The notes beneath the pieces were generated by a model. It ran no database searches, was not told where the DNA came from, and saw nothing but the letters and a program-made list of their open reading frames with translations. The position numbers and the translations under genes were made by a program. Source: TMED88 sp964515335 (GTDB lineage Bacteria > Myxococcota_A > UBA9160 > UBA4427). From it: a stretch of DNA of 64,000 nt. The DNA is taken from NCBI GenBank assembly GCA_964515335.1, contig CAZETS010000022.1, positions 5,547 through 69,546 on the forward strand. Reading direction: 5' to 3'. Numbering within the stretch: position 1 is the stretch's first letter; the number at the start of each line of letters is the position of its first letter. This document shows positions 42,105 to 49,571 of this stretch, one piece after another.

Positions 42105-42754
42105 GCGTCTGCACGGTAGGCCTCGCCGTCGCGACACTGGCGGGGGGGTGGAGCGCTTCGCACGCGCCGGGGGCTCCGGGCACGGCGGTCGGCACTGCAA
42201 CCGGGCGATCCCCGGCGGCGCGCGTGGCGGCGGCGAGCCGTGCGGGGTGGCGCGATGATTGGGCCCCTCGCAGCGCGGGCAAGGCGGCCCTCGCGAACGC
42301 GCCCGAGGCCTCTCGCTTCGGCGGGTCCACCGGGCAGGCCCAAACTTCGAGCCAGCTCGCCCGGCAGACACACGCGCGAGCTTCGGCCGACCGGGACACC
42401 CGACCGGCGCCCGCACCCGTTCCCTCGCCCGCGGCGCCGGACCCGTCACTGTTCTGGCCCGTCCTCGACCGACCGACCCGCGAGCGTGGCTGGCTGACGG
42501 TGCACGTCACGGGTCGCGATCCCCTCGGCGATCGCGAGCTCGTGCTCTGGTGGATCACCGACGAGCGGCCCGAACCGCTGGCTCGAACGCGCAGTCGACC
42601 CGACAACCGCTTCGACTTCGGACACGTCCCCCTGCCCGACGGCGGGCACCGGCTGGTCGTCACACCGGCGGGCGAAGATCCGCTGGCCCGCTGGCCGGTC
42701 GCGGTCGAGCCGGCGCTGACACGCCCCCGCACACGCACGCTCGCAGACGGCTAG
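42080..42754 (+). CDS. Exported protein of unknown function, end of B12 operon
   Basis: GTG at 42080, with GAGGGAC just upstream, overlaps the previous gene by 25 bases and gives 224 residues. The N terminus has a hydrophobic signal (LSVCTVGLAVATLAGG). Then comes a long low-complexity Ala/Ser/Arg/Pro region to about residue 120. A compact C-terminal domain follows with alternating strands (GWLTVHVTGRDPLGDRELVL, RFDFGHVPLPDGGHRLVVT) that look like a small beta sandwich. I recognise no family. The overlap ties it to the receptor operon. It could be a periplasmic linker or assembly factor. Confidence 0.55.
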   Translation: MRSPRRALSVCTVGLAVATLAGGWSASHAPGAPGTAVGTATGRSPAARVAAASRAGWRDDWAPRSAGKAALANAPEASRFGGSTGQAQTSSQLARQTHARASADRDTRPAPAPVPSPAAPDPSLFWPVLDRPTRERGWLTVHVTGRDPLGDRELVLWWITDERPEPLARTRSRPDNRFDFGHVPLPDGGHRLVVTPAGEDPLARWPVAVEPALTRPRTRTLADG

Positions 42755-42866
42755 CGGCGGACGCGCCGCGAGGCGCCGGGCGCCCGGTTCGACGCCCCAA
42801 GCGGATGTGCGAAGCTACGAGACCCGTCGCGCCGCGACTCGGCGACCCACACCCTCGGAGGTTCCC

Positions 42867-43886
42867 ATGTCGTCTCTCCAACTCGGGCTCCAGCTCGGCT
42901 ACTGGCAGGCACAGCCGCCCAACGACATCATCGGCGCCGCGAAGCGCGCCGAGAGCCTGGGCTTCGACGCGGTCTACACCGCCGAGGCGTGGGGCTCGGA
43001 CGCTTTCACGCCGCTCGCCTACATCGCCGCGCACACCGAGAAGATCCGCCTCGGCACATCGGTCGTGCAGCTGTCGGCGCGCACGCCCACCGCCACCGCG
43101 ATGGCGACACTGACGCTCGACCACCTCTCGAACGGACGCGCCATCCTCGGACTCGGCGTGTCGGGCCCGCAGGTCGTCGAGGGCTGGTACGGCCAGCCGT
43201 TCAGCAAGCCCCTCGCGCGGACCCGCGAGTACATCGACATCATCCGGCAGGTGCTCGCCCGCGAGGCGCCGGTGACGAGCGCCGGCCCCCACTACCCGCT
43301 TCCGTACACCGGCGAGGGCGCCTGGGGGCTCGGCAAGCCGCTCCGGTCCATCACGCATCCGCTGCGTGCCGACGTGCCGATCTTCATGGGCGCCGAGGGA
43401 CCGAAGAACGTGGCGCTCGCCGCAGAGATCGCCGACGGCTGGCTGCCGCTCTACTACTCGCCGTTCCGACAGGACGTCTATGCCGACTCGCTGAAGGACG
43501 CGAAGGACGACTTCGAGATCCACCAACTCGTGATCTGCAACGTCACCGACGATCTCGAGGCCGGGCTGATGCCCGTCAAGGCGATGCTCGGCTTCTACAT
43601 CGGCGGCATGGGGGCGAAGAAGCGCAACTTCCACAAGGAGCTGATGAGCAGGATGGGCTTCGAGGCAGAGGCCAACAAGATCCAGGAGCTCTTCATGGAG
43701 GGAAAGCGCGCCGAGGCCACCGACGCCGTGCCGGACCAGTTCGCCGACGAGATCTCGCTCTGCGGCCCGGTGGACCGGATCAAGGACCGCATCCAGGCCT
43801 GGCGTGAGACGCCGGTCACGTCGCTGCTGATCGGCACGACCGACGCCGACACCATGCGAACCATGGCGGAGCTGGTGCTGTCGTAG
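42867..43886 (+). CDS. LLM-class F420-dependent oxidoreductase
   Basis: ATG at 42867 with GGAGG seven bases upstream gives 339 residues. The luciferase-like barrel is evident: a QLGLQLGYW start, AKRAESLGFDAVYTAEAWGSD, KIRLGTSVVQLSARTP, GRAILGLGVSGPQVVEGWYG and VPIFMGAEGPKNVALAAEIADGW. This pattern matches the F420-dependent subgroup common in Actinobacteria and some Proteobacteria-related lineages, with unknown substrates. It implies F420 in this organism, though no F420 synthesis gene lies here. Confidence 0.88.
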   Translation: MSSLQLGLQLGYWQAQPPNDIIGAAKRAESLGFDAVYTAEAWGSDAFTPLAYIAAHTEKIRLGTSVVQLSARTPTATAMATLTLDHLSNGRAILGLGVSGPQVVEGWYGQPFSKPLARTREYIDIIRQVLAREAPVTSAGPHYPLPYTGEGAWGLGKPLRSITHPLRADVPIFMGAEGPKNVALAAEIADGWLPLYYSPFRQDVYADSLKDAKDDFEIHQLVICNVTDDLEAGLMPVKAMLGFYIGGMGAKKRNFHKELMSRMGFEAEANKIQELFMEGKRAEATDAVPDQFADEISLCGPVDRIKDRIQAWRETPVTSLLIGTTDADTMRTMAELVLS

Positions 43887-44031
43887 CTCGGGACACGCGA
43901 GTCGCGAACGTCCGGCGCGAGCCAACGAAGGCCCCTCCGGACGACCGGTAGCGGATCGCCCGCGGGGCGAGCGACCGGCACGCGGCGGCGGCCGGTTGCC
44001 GGCCGAGCGCGTGTGTGCAGGTTGCCCGGCC

Positions 44032-44268
44032 ATGATCTTCGAACCGCTCTACCTCATCGCCATCCTGCCCGGCCTCGCGCTCTCGCTGTGGGCGAGCGCG
44101 CGGGTCGAGTCGACGTTCGCCCGCTGCCACCGCGTGCCGGCGGCCAGCGGCCTCTCCGGCGCCGAGGCCGCCGCCGCGATGACCTACGTGGCCGCCGCGG
44201 TATCGGCCATCCCGCAGCTGTTGTACTTCTTGTGGCGCGCCGGGCTGTTCGGCGGAGACAGCGATTGA
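44032..44268 (+). pseudogene. YugP-like zinc metallopeptidase, catalytic core deleted in frame
   Basis: The 78-residue product starts MIFEPLYLIAILPGLALSLW and continues ARVESTFARC and GLSGAEAAAA, which is the beginning of YugP-family membrane zinc peptidases. It then jumps directly to MTYVAAAVSAIPQLLYFLW, the last helix of the same family. The roughly 140-150 residues in between, including the HExxH zinc site and central helices, are absent without any frameshift. The remaining protein is a two-helix membrane peptide that cannot be a protease. The reading frame is intact and its stop overlaps the M50 gene as TTGA, so it may still be translated. Confidence 0.7.
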
Positions 44269-45146
44269 CGGCGCACCGCGACGAACCCCTGCACCCGGAG
44301 CTGCCCAGCGGACTGCGGCTCGGCTCGCCCTTCGGCATCGCGCTGCGGCTGCACTGGAGCTTCCTGCTCGTCGGCGGCTGGCTGGCGCTGTCCGTACTGG
44401 GCCAGACCGGCTCGGTCGCCGCGTTGATCAGCCTGATCGTGCTGGCCACGGTGGTGTTCGGCTCGGTGGCGCTGCACGAGTACGGCCATGCGCTGACCGC
44501 TCGCCACTACGGGATCGGCACGCGGGAGATCACCCTGCTGCCGATCGGCGGCATCGCCCAACTCGAGCGGGCGCCCACGAACCCGAGCCACGAGTTCTGG
44601 ATCGCGCTGGCGGGACCCGCCGTGAACTTCGTGCTCGCCGGGGCGGCGATCGGCGCGCTGATGGCCACCGGCGATGCCGCCGCGCTCGGCGACGACCAGC
44701 CGATCCAGGCCTCGGTGCTGGGGTTCGGCGTGTACGTGAACCTCTTCATGGGCGCCTTCAACCTGTTGCCGGCGCTGCCGATGGACGGCGGCCGCATCCT
44801 GCGCGCCTTCCTCGCCATGCGCATGCCGGCCCTGCGGGCCACGCGCATCGCCGCCGGCGTCGCCCGGGCGCTCGCCGCCGGCATGATGACCTACGGACTG
44901 TTGGGCGGGCAGCTGATGCTCGCGGTGATCGGCGGATTCGTGTGGATCACGGCGGGCGCCGAGCAGCGACGCATGGAGATGGAGGCGGTGCTCCGCGAAC
45001 GCGCCCGTCGCATGGCGCGCGCCGGCTTCGGGGCGCCCTTCGGCGAGATGCCCGCGAACCCCGCCGGCGAGTGGCACCACCCCGACGGCGACGAGCCGCC
45101 ACCCGACGCGCGGGTCGTCGGCCGGGGATCGACCCGCCGGCGCTGA
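44265..45146 (+). CDS. Site-2-protease (M50) family membrane metalloprotease
   Basis: TTG at 44265 overlaps the previous stop and gives 293 residues. Zinc motifs are intact: VALHEYGHAL (HExxH) and NLLPALPMDGGRIL (the NPDG-like third ligand). Six hydrophobic segments are seen, with an N-terminal amphipathic strand SPFGIALRLHWSFLLVGGW typical of the SpoIVFB/Rv-type minimal S2P group. There is no PDZ or CBS domain, and the C-terminal tail is hydrophilic. It should cut a membrane-bound regulator. A strong hairpin follows 31 bases downstream. Confidence 0.9.
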   Translation: MTAHRDEPLHPELPSGLRLGSPFGIALRLHWSFLLVGGWLALSVLGQTGSVAALISLIVLATVVFGSVALHEYGHALTARHYGIGTREITLLPIGGIAQLERAPTNPSHEFWIALAGPAVNFVLAGAAIGALMATGDAAALGDDQPIQASVLGFGVYVNLFMGAFNLLPALPMDGGRILRAFLAMRMPALRATRIAAGVARALAAGMMTYGLLGGQLMLAVIGGFVWITAGAEQRRMEMEAVLRERARRMARAGFGAPFGEMPANPAGEWHHPDGDEPPPDARVVGRGSTRRR

Positions 45147-45177
45147 GAGCCGAGCGTCGGGCGAGCCCCCGAAACGC

Positions 45178-45209
45178 AGAGAAGACCCCGACGGGTCGGG
45201 GTCTTCTCT
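45178..45209. terminator. Strong bidirectional terminator hairpin
   Basis: A perfect 15-bp inverted repeat (AGAGAAGACCCCGAC, GG, GTCGGGGTCTTCTCT) lies between the M50 gene and the converging cold-shock gene. The 5' side is A/G-rich and the 3' side ends in TCTCTCGTTGT, so it can serve transcripts from both directions. Confidence 0.85.
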
Positions 45210-45221
45210 CGTTGTCCTGCC

Positions 45222-45241
45222 TTCGACCCGATCGGGTCGAA
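45222..45241. terminator. 20-base perfect palindrome after csp gene
   Basis: TTCGACCCGATCGGGTCGAA is fully self-complementary and lies 17 bases past the cold-shock gene's stop. It may act as a second terminator stem for the leftward csp transcript, or as a protein-binding palindrome. Confidence 0.5.
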
Positions 45242-45258
45242 TTCAGTCGGTCCGGTGC

Positions 45259-45462
45259 TCAGACTGCGCGGACGTTCTGGGCCTCGGGGCCCTTCTGTCC
45301 CTGGGCTGCGTCGTACTCGACGGCCTGCCCGTCCTGCAGGTTCCGGTACCCATCGCCCTGGATGTTCGAGAAGTGAACGAAGAGATCCTTCCCGCCATCG
45401 TCCGGAGTGATGAATCCGTACCCCTTCTGCTCACTGAACCACTTGACTGTACCCTTGGCCAA
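45259..45462 (-). CDS. csp: Cold-shock domain protein
   Basis: A complete 67-residue CspA-type protein: MAKGTVKWFSEQKGYGFITP contains RNP1 (KGYGFI), and DLFVHFSNI is RNP2. It binds single-stranded RNA/DNA and relieves RNA structure. The upstream 355 bases have no gene and could hold a long structured 5' leader, as in other csp genes. Confidence 0.96.
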   Translation of the reverse strand: MAKGTVKWFSEQKGYGFITPDDGGKDLFVHFSNIQGDGYRNLQDGQAVEYDAAQGQKGPEAQNVRAV

Positions 45463-45817
45463 AACCCTGTCTCCATCGGTCGCGATCGCCGTCGGTCCCG
45501 ATCCAGCTGCACCCGGACGCGCCCCCGATCGGTTCCCGGAGACGCCGCAATCGTGTCCGTCGTGCCATTCGTGTCACCTGATCCCCGCTATCAGAAGACG
45601 AACCACCCGACTACCGGAGGTCCGCCACGGGGGGCATCCTTCCCTGGTTGGCCAACTACTTCCCGCCAACCCGATGCCGTTTGTCATCCTACAATACGGA
45701 GACGCGCGGGCGGCGAAAAAAGGGCCTCTCGCGCCCGGGGGGTGAGAGAACGAAGATGGGCGACAGGTGGGTGGGAGTCACCCTAGTTGGCCGTCGCGAG
45801 CACGGGCGCAGGGTCGA
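45463..45817 (-). promoter_or_regulatory. Gene-free region upstream of csp and mltF-like genes
   Basis: This 355-base divergent spacer holds no credible gene. It is less GC-rich than its neighbours. Visible structure includes a hairpin CTCTC/GAGAG (45726-45748) followed, in the leftward direction, by six Ts (45716-45721), so it looks like an intrinsic terminator or attenuator for leftward transcription. There is a GTTGGCCAAC palindrome (45647-45656), and a similar CCCTAGTTGGCC lies at 45781. The csp promoter and leader, and the promoter of the transglycosylase gene, should be here, but I cannot place -10/-35 boxes with confidence. Confidence 0.5.
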
Positions 45818-47272
45818 TTGAGCCGGCGCCTGCTGCGAGCCGCCCTCTGGTCGGCGCTGGTCCTGGCGCCCGTCGCGGCCCTGCTGCCGGCGCGTCCGCT
45901 GGCCGCCGACCCTGGCGATGCGGCCGAGGACCCGCTCGGGGGGCACGCCGCCCAGACCTACACCGCCGACCTCGAAACCGTGCTCGAGCGGCGCTTCTTG
46001 AGGGTCCTCACCTCCCACAACTCCTTCGACTACTACATCCACGGCGGCAGGCGCGCCGGCTACCAGTACGAGATGGTGCGCGCCTTCACGCATCATCTGA
46101 ACGAGAAGTACGGGAAGGACCCCGGCGACCCCGCCATCCAGTTCGAGCTTCTGCCGGTGCGATCGGATCAGCTGATCCCGCTGCTGCGCGCGGGCTACGC
46201 GGACATGATCGCGGCGCGTCTGACGATCACCCACGAGCGGGCCGAGCAGGTCGCGTTCTCGCGACCCTACCGGCGCGTCGACGAGTTGCTCGTCGCCCAC
46301 GACGAGGCGCCGGTGGTCGACTCGGCGGACGATCTCACCGGGCGATCGGTCGCGGTGCGTCCGAGCAGCAGCTACTACGAGAGCCTCCTTCGCGAGAGCG
46401 AGCGGCTGCGCGGCGAGGGGCGCGCGGCGATCCGCATCGTCCAGGTCGACGAGGCGCTCGAGACCGAGGCCATCCTCGCCCTCGTCGCCGAGGGGCACTT
46501 CGCGTACACCGTCGCCGACTCGATGGTGGCGGAGACCGGCGTCGCCGTCTTCTCGGGTCTGCGGATCGAGCCGGGCGTCAAGCTGCGCGAAGGCGGGCAG
46601 CTGGCGTGGGCCGCCCATCCCAGCGCGTCGGCGCTCGTCGAGGAGATGAACGCCTTCCTGGCCCGCTACCGGCACGGCAGCCTGCTCGGAAACGTCGGCG
46701 TGAAGCGGTACTTCGAGGACCACCACGGGCTGCGCAGCCGACTCGGCGAGGGCGGCGGGGCGAGCGGGCTGTCGCCGTACGACACCCACTTCCGGCGCTT
46801 CGCCGAGCGCTACGGCTTCGACTGGCGGCTGCTCGCCGCCGTCGCCTATCAGGAGTCGCGATTCGATCAGACGGCCCGCAACCGCTGGGGCGCGACGGGG
46901 CTCTTCCAGCTGAAACCGGCGACGGCGCGCGAGCCGTACATCGACATTCCCGAGATCGCCGGCGAGCACAACGCCGAGAACAACGTCCACGCCGGGGCGC
47001 GCTACCTGGCGTGGATCAAGGGCCGCTACTTCGACCCGGTCGAGGGCATGCGCGAGCGCGACCGGATCCGCATGGCGCTCGCCGCCTACAACGCGGGCCC
47101 GCGCACGCTCATCAACGCGCGAAGGCGGGCCGAGCGCATGGGACTCGATCCGGCCCGGTGGTTCCGCCACGTCGAGCTCGCCCTGCTGTCGATGAATCGA
47201 TCCGAGCCCGTCAAGTACGTGAGCGAGATCAACCAGCGCTACCTGTCGTACGTGCTGCTCGGCGTGGAGTGA
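45818..47272 (+). CDS. MltF-like membrane-bound lytic transglycosylase
   Basis: A 484-residue protein from TTG 45818 (AGGG five bases upstream); an ATG at 45767 would bury the signal. The signal peptide is LLRAALWSALVLAPVAALLP. Residues from about 40 to 270 form a bacterial extracellular solute-binding domain (LRVLTSHNSFDYYIHGG, ADMIAARLTITHERA, GRSVAVRPSSSYYESL). From about 320 a lysozyme-like SLT domain follows, with the catalytic glutamate in VAYQESRFDQ and the GATGLFQLKPATA and LAAYNAGP motifs. MltF-type enzymes cut peptidoglycan glycan strands at the outer membrane or periplasm, with the solute-binding part as a regulator. Confidence 0.88.
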   Translation: MSRRLLRAALWSALVLAPVAALLPARPLAADPGDAAEDPLGGHAAQTYTADLETVLERRFLRVLTSHNSFDYYIHGGRRAGYQYEMVRAFTHHLNEKYGKDPGDPAIQFELLPVRSDQLIPLLRAGYADMIAARLTITHERAEQVAFSRPYRRVDELLVAHDEAPVVDSADDLTGRSVAVRPSSSYYESLLRESERLRGEGRAAIRIVQVDEALETEAILALVAEGHFAYTVADSMVAETGVAVFSGLRIEPGVKLREGGQLAWAAHPSASALVEEMNAFLARYRHGSLLGNVGVKRYFEDHHGLRSRLGEGGGASGLSPYDTHFRRFAERYGFDWRLLAAVAYQESRFDQTARNRWGATGLFQLKPATAREPYIDIPEIAGEHNAENNVHAGARYLAWIKGRYFDPVEGMRERDRIRMALAAYNAGPRTLINARRRAERMGLDPARWFRHVELALLSMNRSEPVKYVSEINQRYLSYVLLGVE

Positions 47273-47304
47273 GCGCGGGTGGTTGGGCGAGGCCCGGTCG
47301 AGCC

Positions 47305-47520
47305 TCAGGGCAGCTCGCAGGCGAGAGGGATGACGTTCGGCCTCTCCGGATCCGGGGGCTGGGGGGTGCAGGCGCCCTCGCAGCAGGGGACGTCCGACTC
47401 GAAGAACTCCGAGAAGCCCGCCGCGTCCGAGCAGTCCGTGCCCAGCGGAAAGCACGACTGCGCGCCCTCGCCGCAGCCCACGAGCGCCACAGCGAAGAGC
47501 AGTGCGGGCAGGACACGCAC
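47305..47520 (-). CDS. Small cysteine-rich lipoprotein
   Basis: From GTG 47518-47520 the frame encodes 71 residues: MRVLPALLFAVALVGCGEG gives a lipoprotein signal with an ALVGC lipobox, followed by a short region with five further cysteines (SCFPLGTDC, VPCCEGAC). A longer frame from GTG at 47643 is possible but would hide the signal; no strong ribosome site marks either. No family is recognised. It converges with the transglycosylase gene. Confidence 0.5.
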   Translation of the reverse strand: MRVLPALLFAVALVGCGEGAQSCFPLGTDCSDAAGFSEFFESDVPCCEGACTPQPPDPERPNVIPLACELP

Positions 47521-47698
47521 GGAGTAGCGAGCTCGTCGGTGACTCAGCTGCTCGGGCTTGCGCGCCTTCACCCGGATCCTCCACGTCCCGCGCGGCATCA
47601 ACCGATGCCCGGGTCGGACTATACTAGAGCTTCTTTCGGACACTGCGTAGGGGCGGCCCGGTCCCCCAAGCAGCCCTCACACGAAGTCGGATAGAGCC

Positions 47699-48574
47699 GT
47701 GCCCGCAGCCCCCGACGACCCCGAAAGCCCCGCTCTCCGACCCGGTCGCGCACCCCGCCGCGCAGCGCCCGGCGTGCTCCTGCTGGCTGGCGGCGTCACT
47801 CTTTCGATCGGCATCGCGATCGGCTGGTCGGCCCGCGGCCTGCTCTCCGCCACCGGGATCCCGGCCCACCGCTCAGAAGAACGCCTGTCGAGAGGCACCG
47901 CCCCGCCGTCGATGAGCGAGCACCTCGAGCGGGCCGACGACGCGGACGAGACCGCCCGCTTCTGGTCCGCGCTGGCCTGGTCGCTGGCCGCGCGCTCTCG
48001 AGACCTCGAAGGTGCGCTCGAAGCCCTGCGGAGCGAGAGCGACGACCCGCGGCGCTCGCTCGAGCGCGCGATCGCCGCCTCGAGCGACGCCGAGCTCGCC
48101 GCGATCGTCTCGGCGATCACGCGCATCGACGAAGAAGAGCTGCTCGCCTCGGAAGATCTCCGTCCCTTCGCGTCCCGGCTGGTGGACGTGGCGCTCGATG
48201 GGCTCGACGGTCCGTCGAGCGAGCCCCCGCCCGAGCGACGCGTGCTCTTCGCCGAGACCACTCGCGACTTCGATCCGGACGAATCCGCACGCGAAGCGTT
48301 CCCGGCCGATCAGGGCCGGATCTTCGCGATGGTCGAGCTGAACCGGCACCGGGGCGGGCGCGTGATGGTCAAGTGGCTCAACACCGAGACCCGACGCATC
48401 CACAGCCTGCAGAGCATGCCCCACGACGCGAGCCGGCCGCTCTGGTCGTACCTCGGCCGCAACGACGACTGGGATCCGGGTCGCTACGAGGTCAGCTTCT
48501 ACACGCAGGACGCCGAAATGCGCCTGCTCGGCCGAGGCGAGTTCACCGTCTTCGATCCGCGGGAGCGCAGCTGA
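47699..48574 (+). CDS. Single-pass membrane protein, unknown function
   Basis: GTG at 47699 gives 291 residues. Residues 25-45 form one membrane helix (GVLLLAGGVTLSIGIAIGW). A helical region of charged residues follows (EALRSESDDPRRSLERAIA). The C-terminal 100 residues look like a beta domain (GRIFAMVELNRHRGGRVMVK, RYEVSFYTQDAEMRLLGRG), similar in style to C-terminal domains that sit after such anchors, but I recognise no family. A TATACT sequence at 47620-47625 may be its -10 box, without a clear -35. Confidence 0.65.
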   Translation: MPAAPDDPESPALRPGRAPRRAAPGVLLLAGGVTLSIGIAIGWSARGLLSATGIPAHRSEERLSRGTAPPSMSEHLERADDADETARFWSALAWSLAARSRDLEGALEALRSESDDPRRSLERAIAASSDAELAAIVSAITRIDEEELLASEDLRPFASRLVDVALDGLDGPSSEPPPERRVLFAETTRDFDPDESAREAFPADQGRIFAMVELNRHRGGRVMVKWLNTETRRIHSLQSMPHDASRPLWSYLGRNDDWDPGRYEVSFYTQDAEMRLLGRGEFTVFDPRERS

Positions 48575-48601
48575 CCCCGGCCGCGGTGGCCCGCCAAAGC
48601 C

Positions 48602-48679
48602 TCATCCGGCCGACAGCTGCGCGCCCTGCGCCGCCATCCACTCACCGATCGCCTCCTGGGCATGTGACACAGCATCGGA
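48602..48679 (-). pseudogene. Possible HicB-like antitoxin C-terminal remnant
   Basis: In the 118-base gap between two convergent genes, the minus strand reads SDAVSHAQEAIGEWMAAQ plus seven residues before a stop. The AxxxAxEAIxxW pattern resembles the C-terminal helix of HicB antitoxins. A stop codon sits directly upstream in frame, and a GDP codon run in another frame would fit the preceding residues if a base were lost. It looks like a decayed fragment; no hicA is adjacent. Confidence 0.25.
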
Positions 48680-48692
48680 TCACCCTGGCCGA

Positions 48693-49496
48693 CTACTCGT
48701 TCAACCTCCAGTCGTAGTCGAAGTACTCGATCTCGACATCCCGACGATTGCCCTCGAGCCACTGTCGCTCGGCCTCGGGCGCGTAGCGGGTCGCCACGGC
48801 GAGAACACCGCCCGAAGCCGCGAAGTCGTCCTCGAACCAGTCGAAGATCGGACTCAGCGTGAGTTCGCGTCGATCGCGGTCGAGGGCGAGGCCCTTCTCG
48901 GGCCGGGCCAGCCAGGCGCGCATGTTGTCGTCGAGCTGGGCGTCGAGCGTCTCGGCGCGATAGGGCTCGCGGCGCAGATCCGGACACGAGACCGAGGCGC
49001 AGACGATCGCCCCGTGGATGCGCGGCTCGCCGAGGGGCCGGAGGATCTCGTGCTCGACCTCGTCGAGGCTGTACTCGCGCCCGGCGATGCGGCCCGCCGG
49101 GCGCTTCCAGACGGGGCGGAAGAAGGATCCGACGTCCTTGATGCTCTCGACCGGGTGGTGGTTCAGTACCACGTCGATCGCGAACACGTTGTAGACGTTG
49201 ATCCAGAACGCCAGCTGCTCGTCGCGAGTGGTGATCTGCCGCGGATCGACGGCGTCGATCTCGGCCAGCAGCAGCGGCCACGCCGGCTCTGCCGACAGGG
49301 CGCGGTAGTCGACGCGCGTGCCCACCTTCGCGTCCACGGAGCGGGTGTGGCGATCGAGCAGCCGGGCCCAGCGGGCCGTCCAGTCAGGCTGCGCGGGCGG
49401 CTCCCGCGCGGCGGCCAGCGCGGCCGAAGCGCCTAGGCACGTCGCCGCGCAGGCAACTGCCAAGAGCAGGACGAGCGGAAATCTGCTGGGCGGCAT
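48693..49496 (-). CDS. Exported DUF547 protein
   Basis: ATG at 49494-49496 follows GGAGG by six bases and gives 267 residues; a GTG seven codons upstream is less likely. The signal peptide is FPLVLLLAVACAATCLGASA. The DUF547 domain is complete, with RVDYRALSA, AFWINVYNVFAIDVVL, GAIVCASVSCPDLR and SPIFDWFEDDF. This domain is peptidase- or transglutaminase-like in appearance, with an invariant cysteine region, but its reaction is unknown. It should be periplasmic. Confidence 0.88.
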   Translation of the reverse strand: MPPSRFPLVLLLAVACAATCLGASAALAAAREPPAQPDWTARWARLLDRHTRSVDAKVGTRVDYRALSAEPAWPLLLAEIDAVDPRQITTRDEQLAFWINVYNVFAIDVVLNHHPVESIKDVGSFFRPVWKRPAGRIAGREYSLDEVEHEILRPLGEPRIHGAIVCASVSCPDLRREPYRAETLDAQLDDNMRAWLARPEKGLALDRDRRELTLSPIFDWFEDDFAASGGVLAVATRYAPEAERQWLEGNRRDVEIEYFDYDWRLNE

Positions 49497-49571
49497 GGGA
49501 GGCCTCCGACCCGTCACTACGGACGCGGACCCGCTTCGGTCACACCCCGCGCGCGGAAACCGTCCACCGAC

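Noticed and set aside
47597..47625. A full sigma-70 promoter for the gene at 47699
   Set aside because: TATACT is a good -10 match, but no -35 hexamer is found at 16-18 bases upstream.
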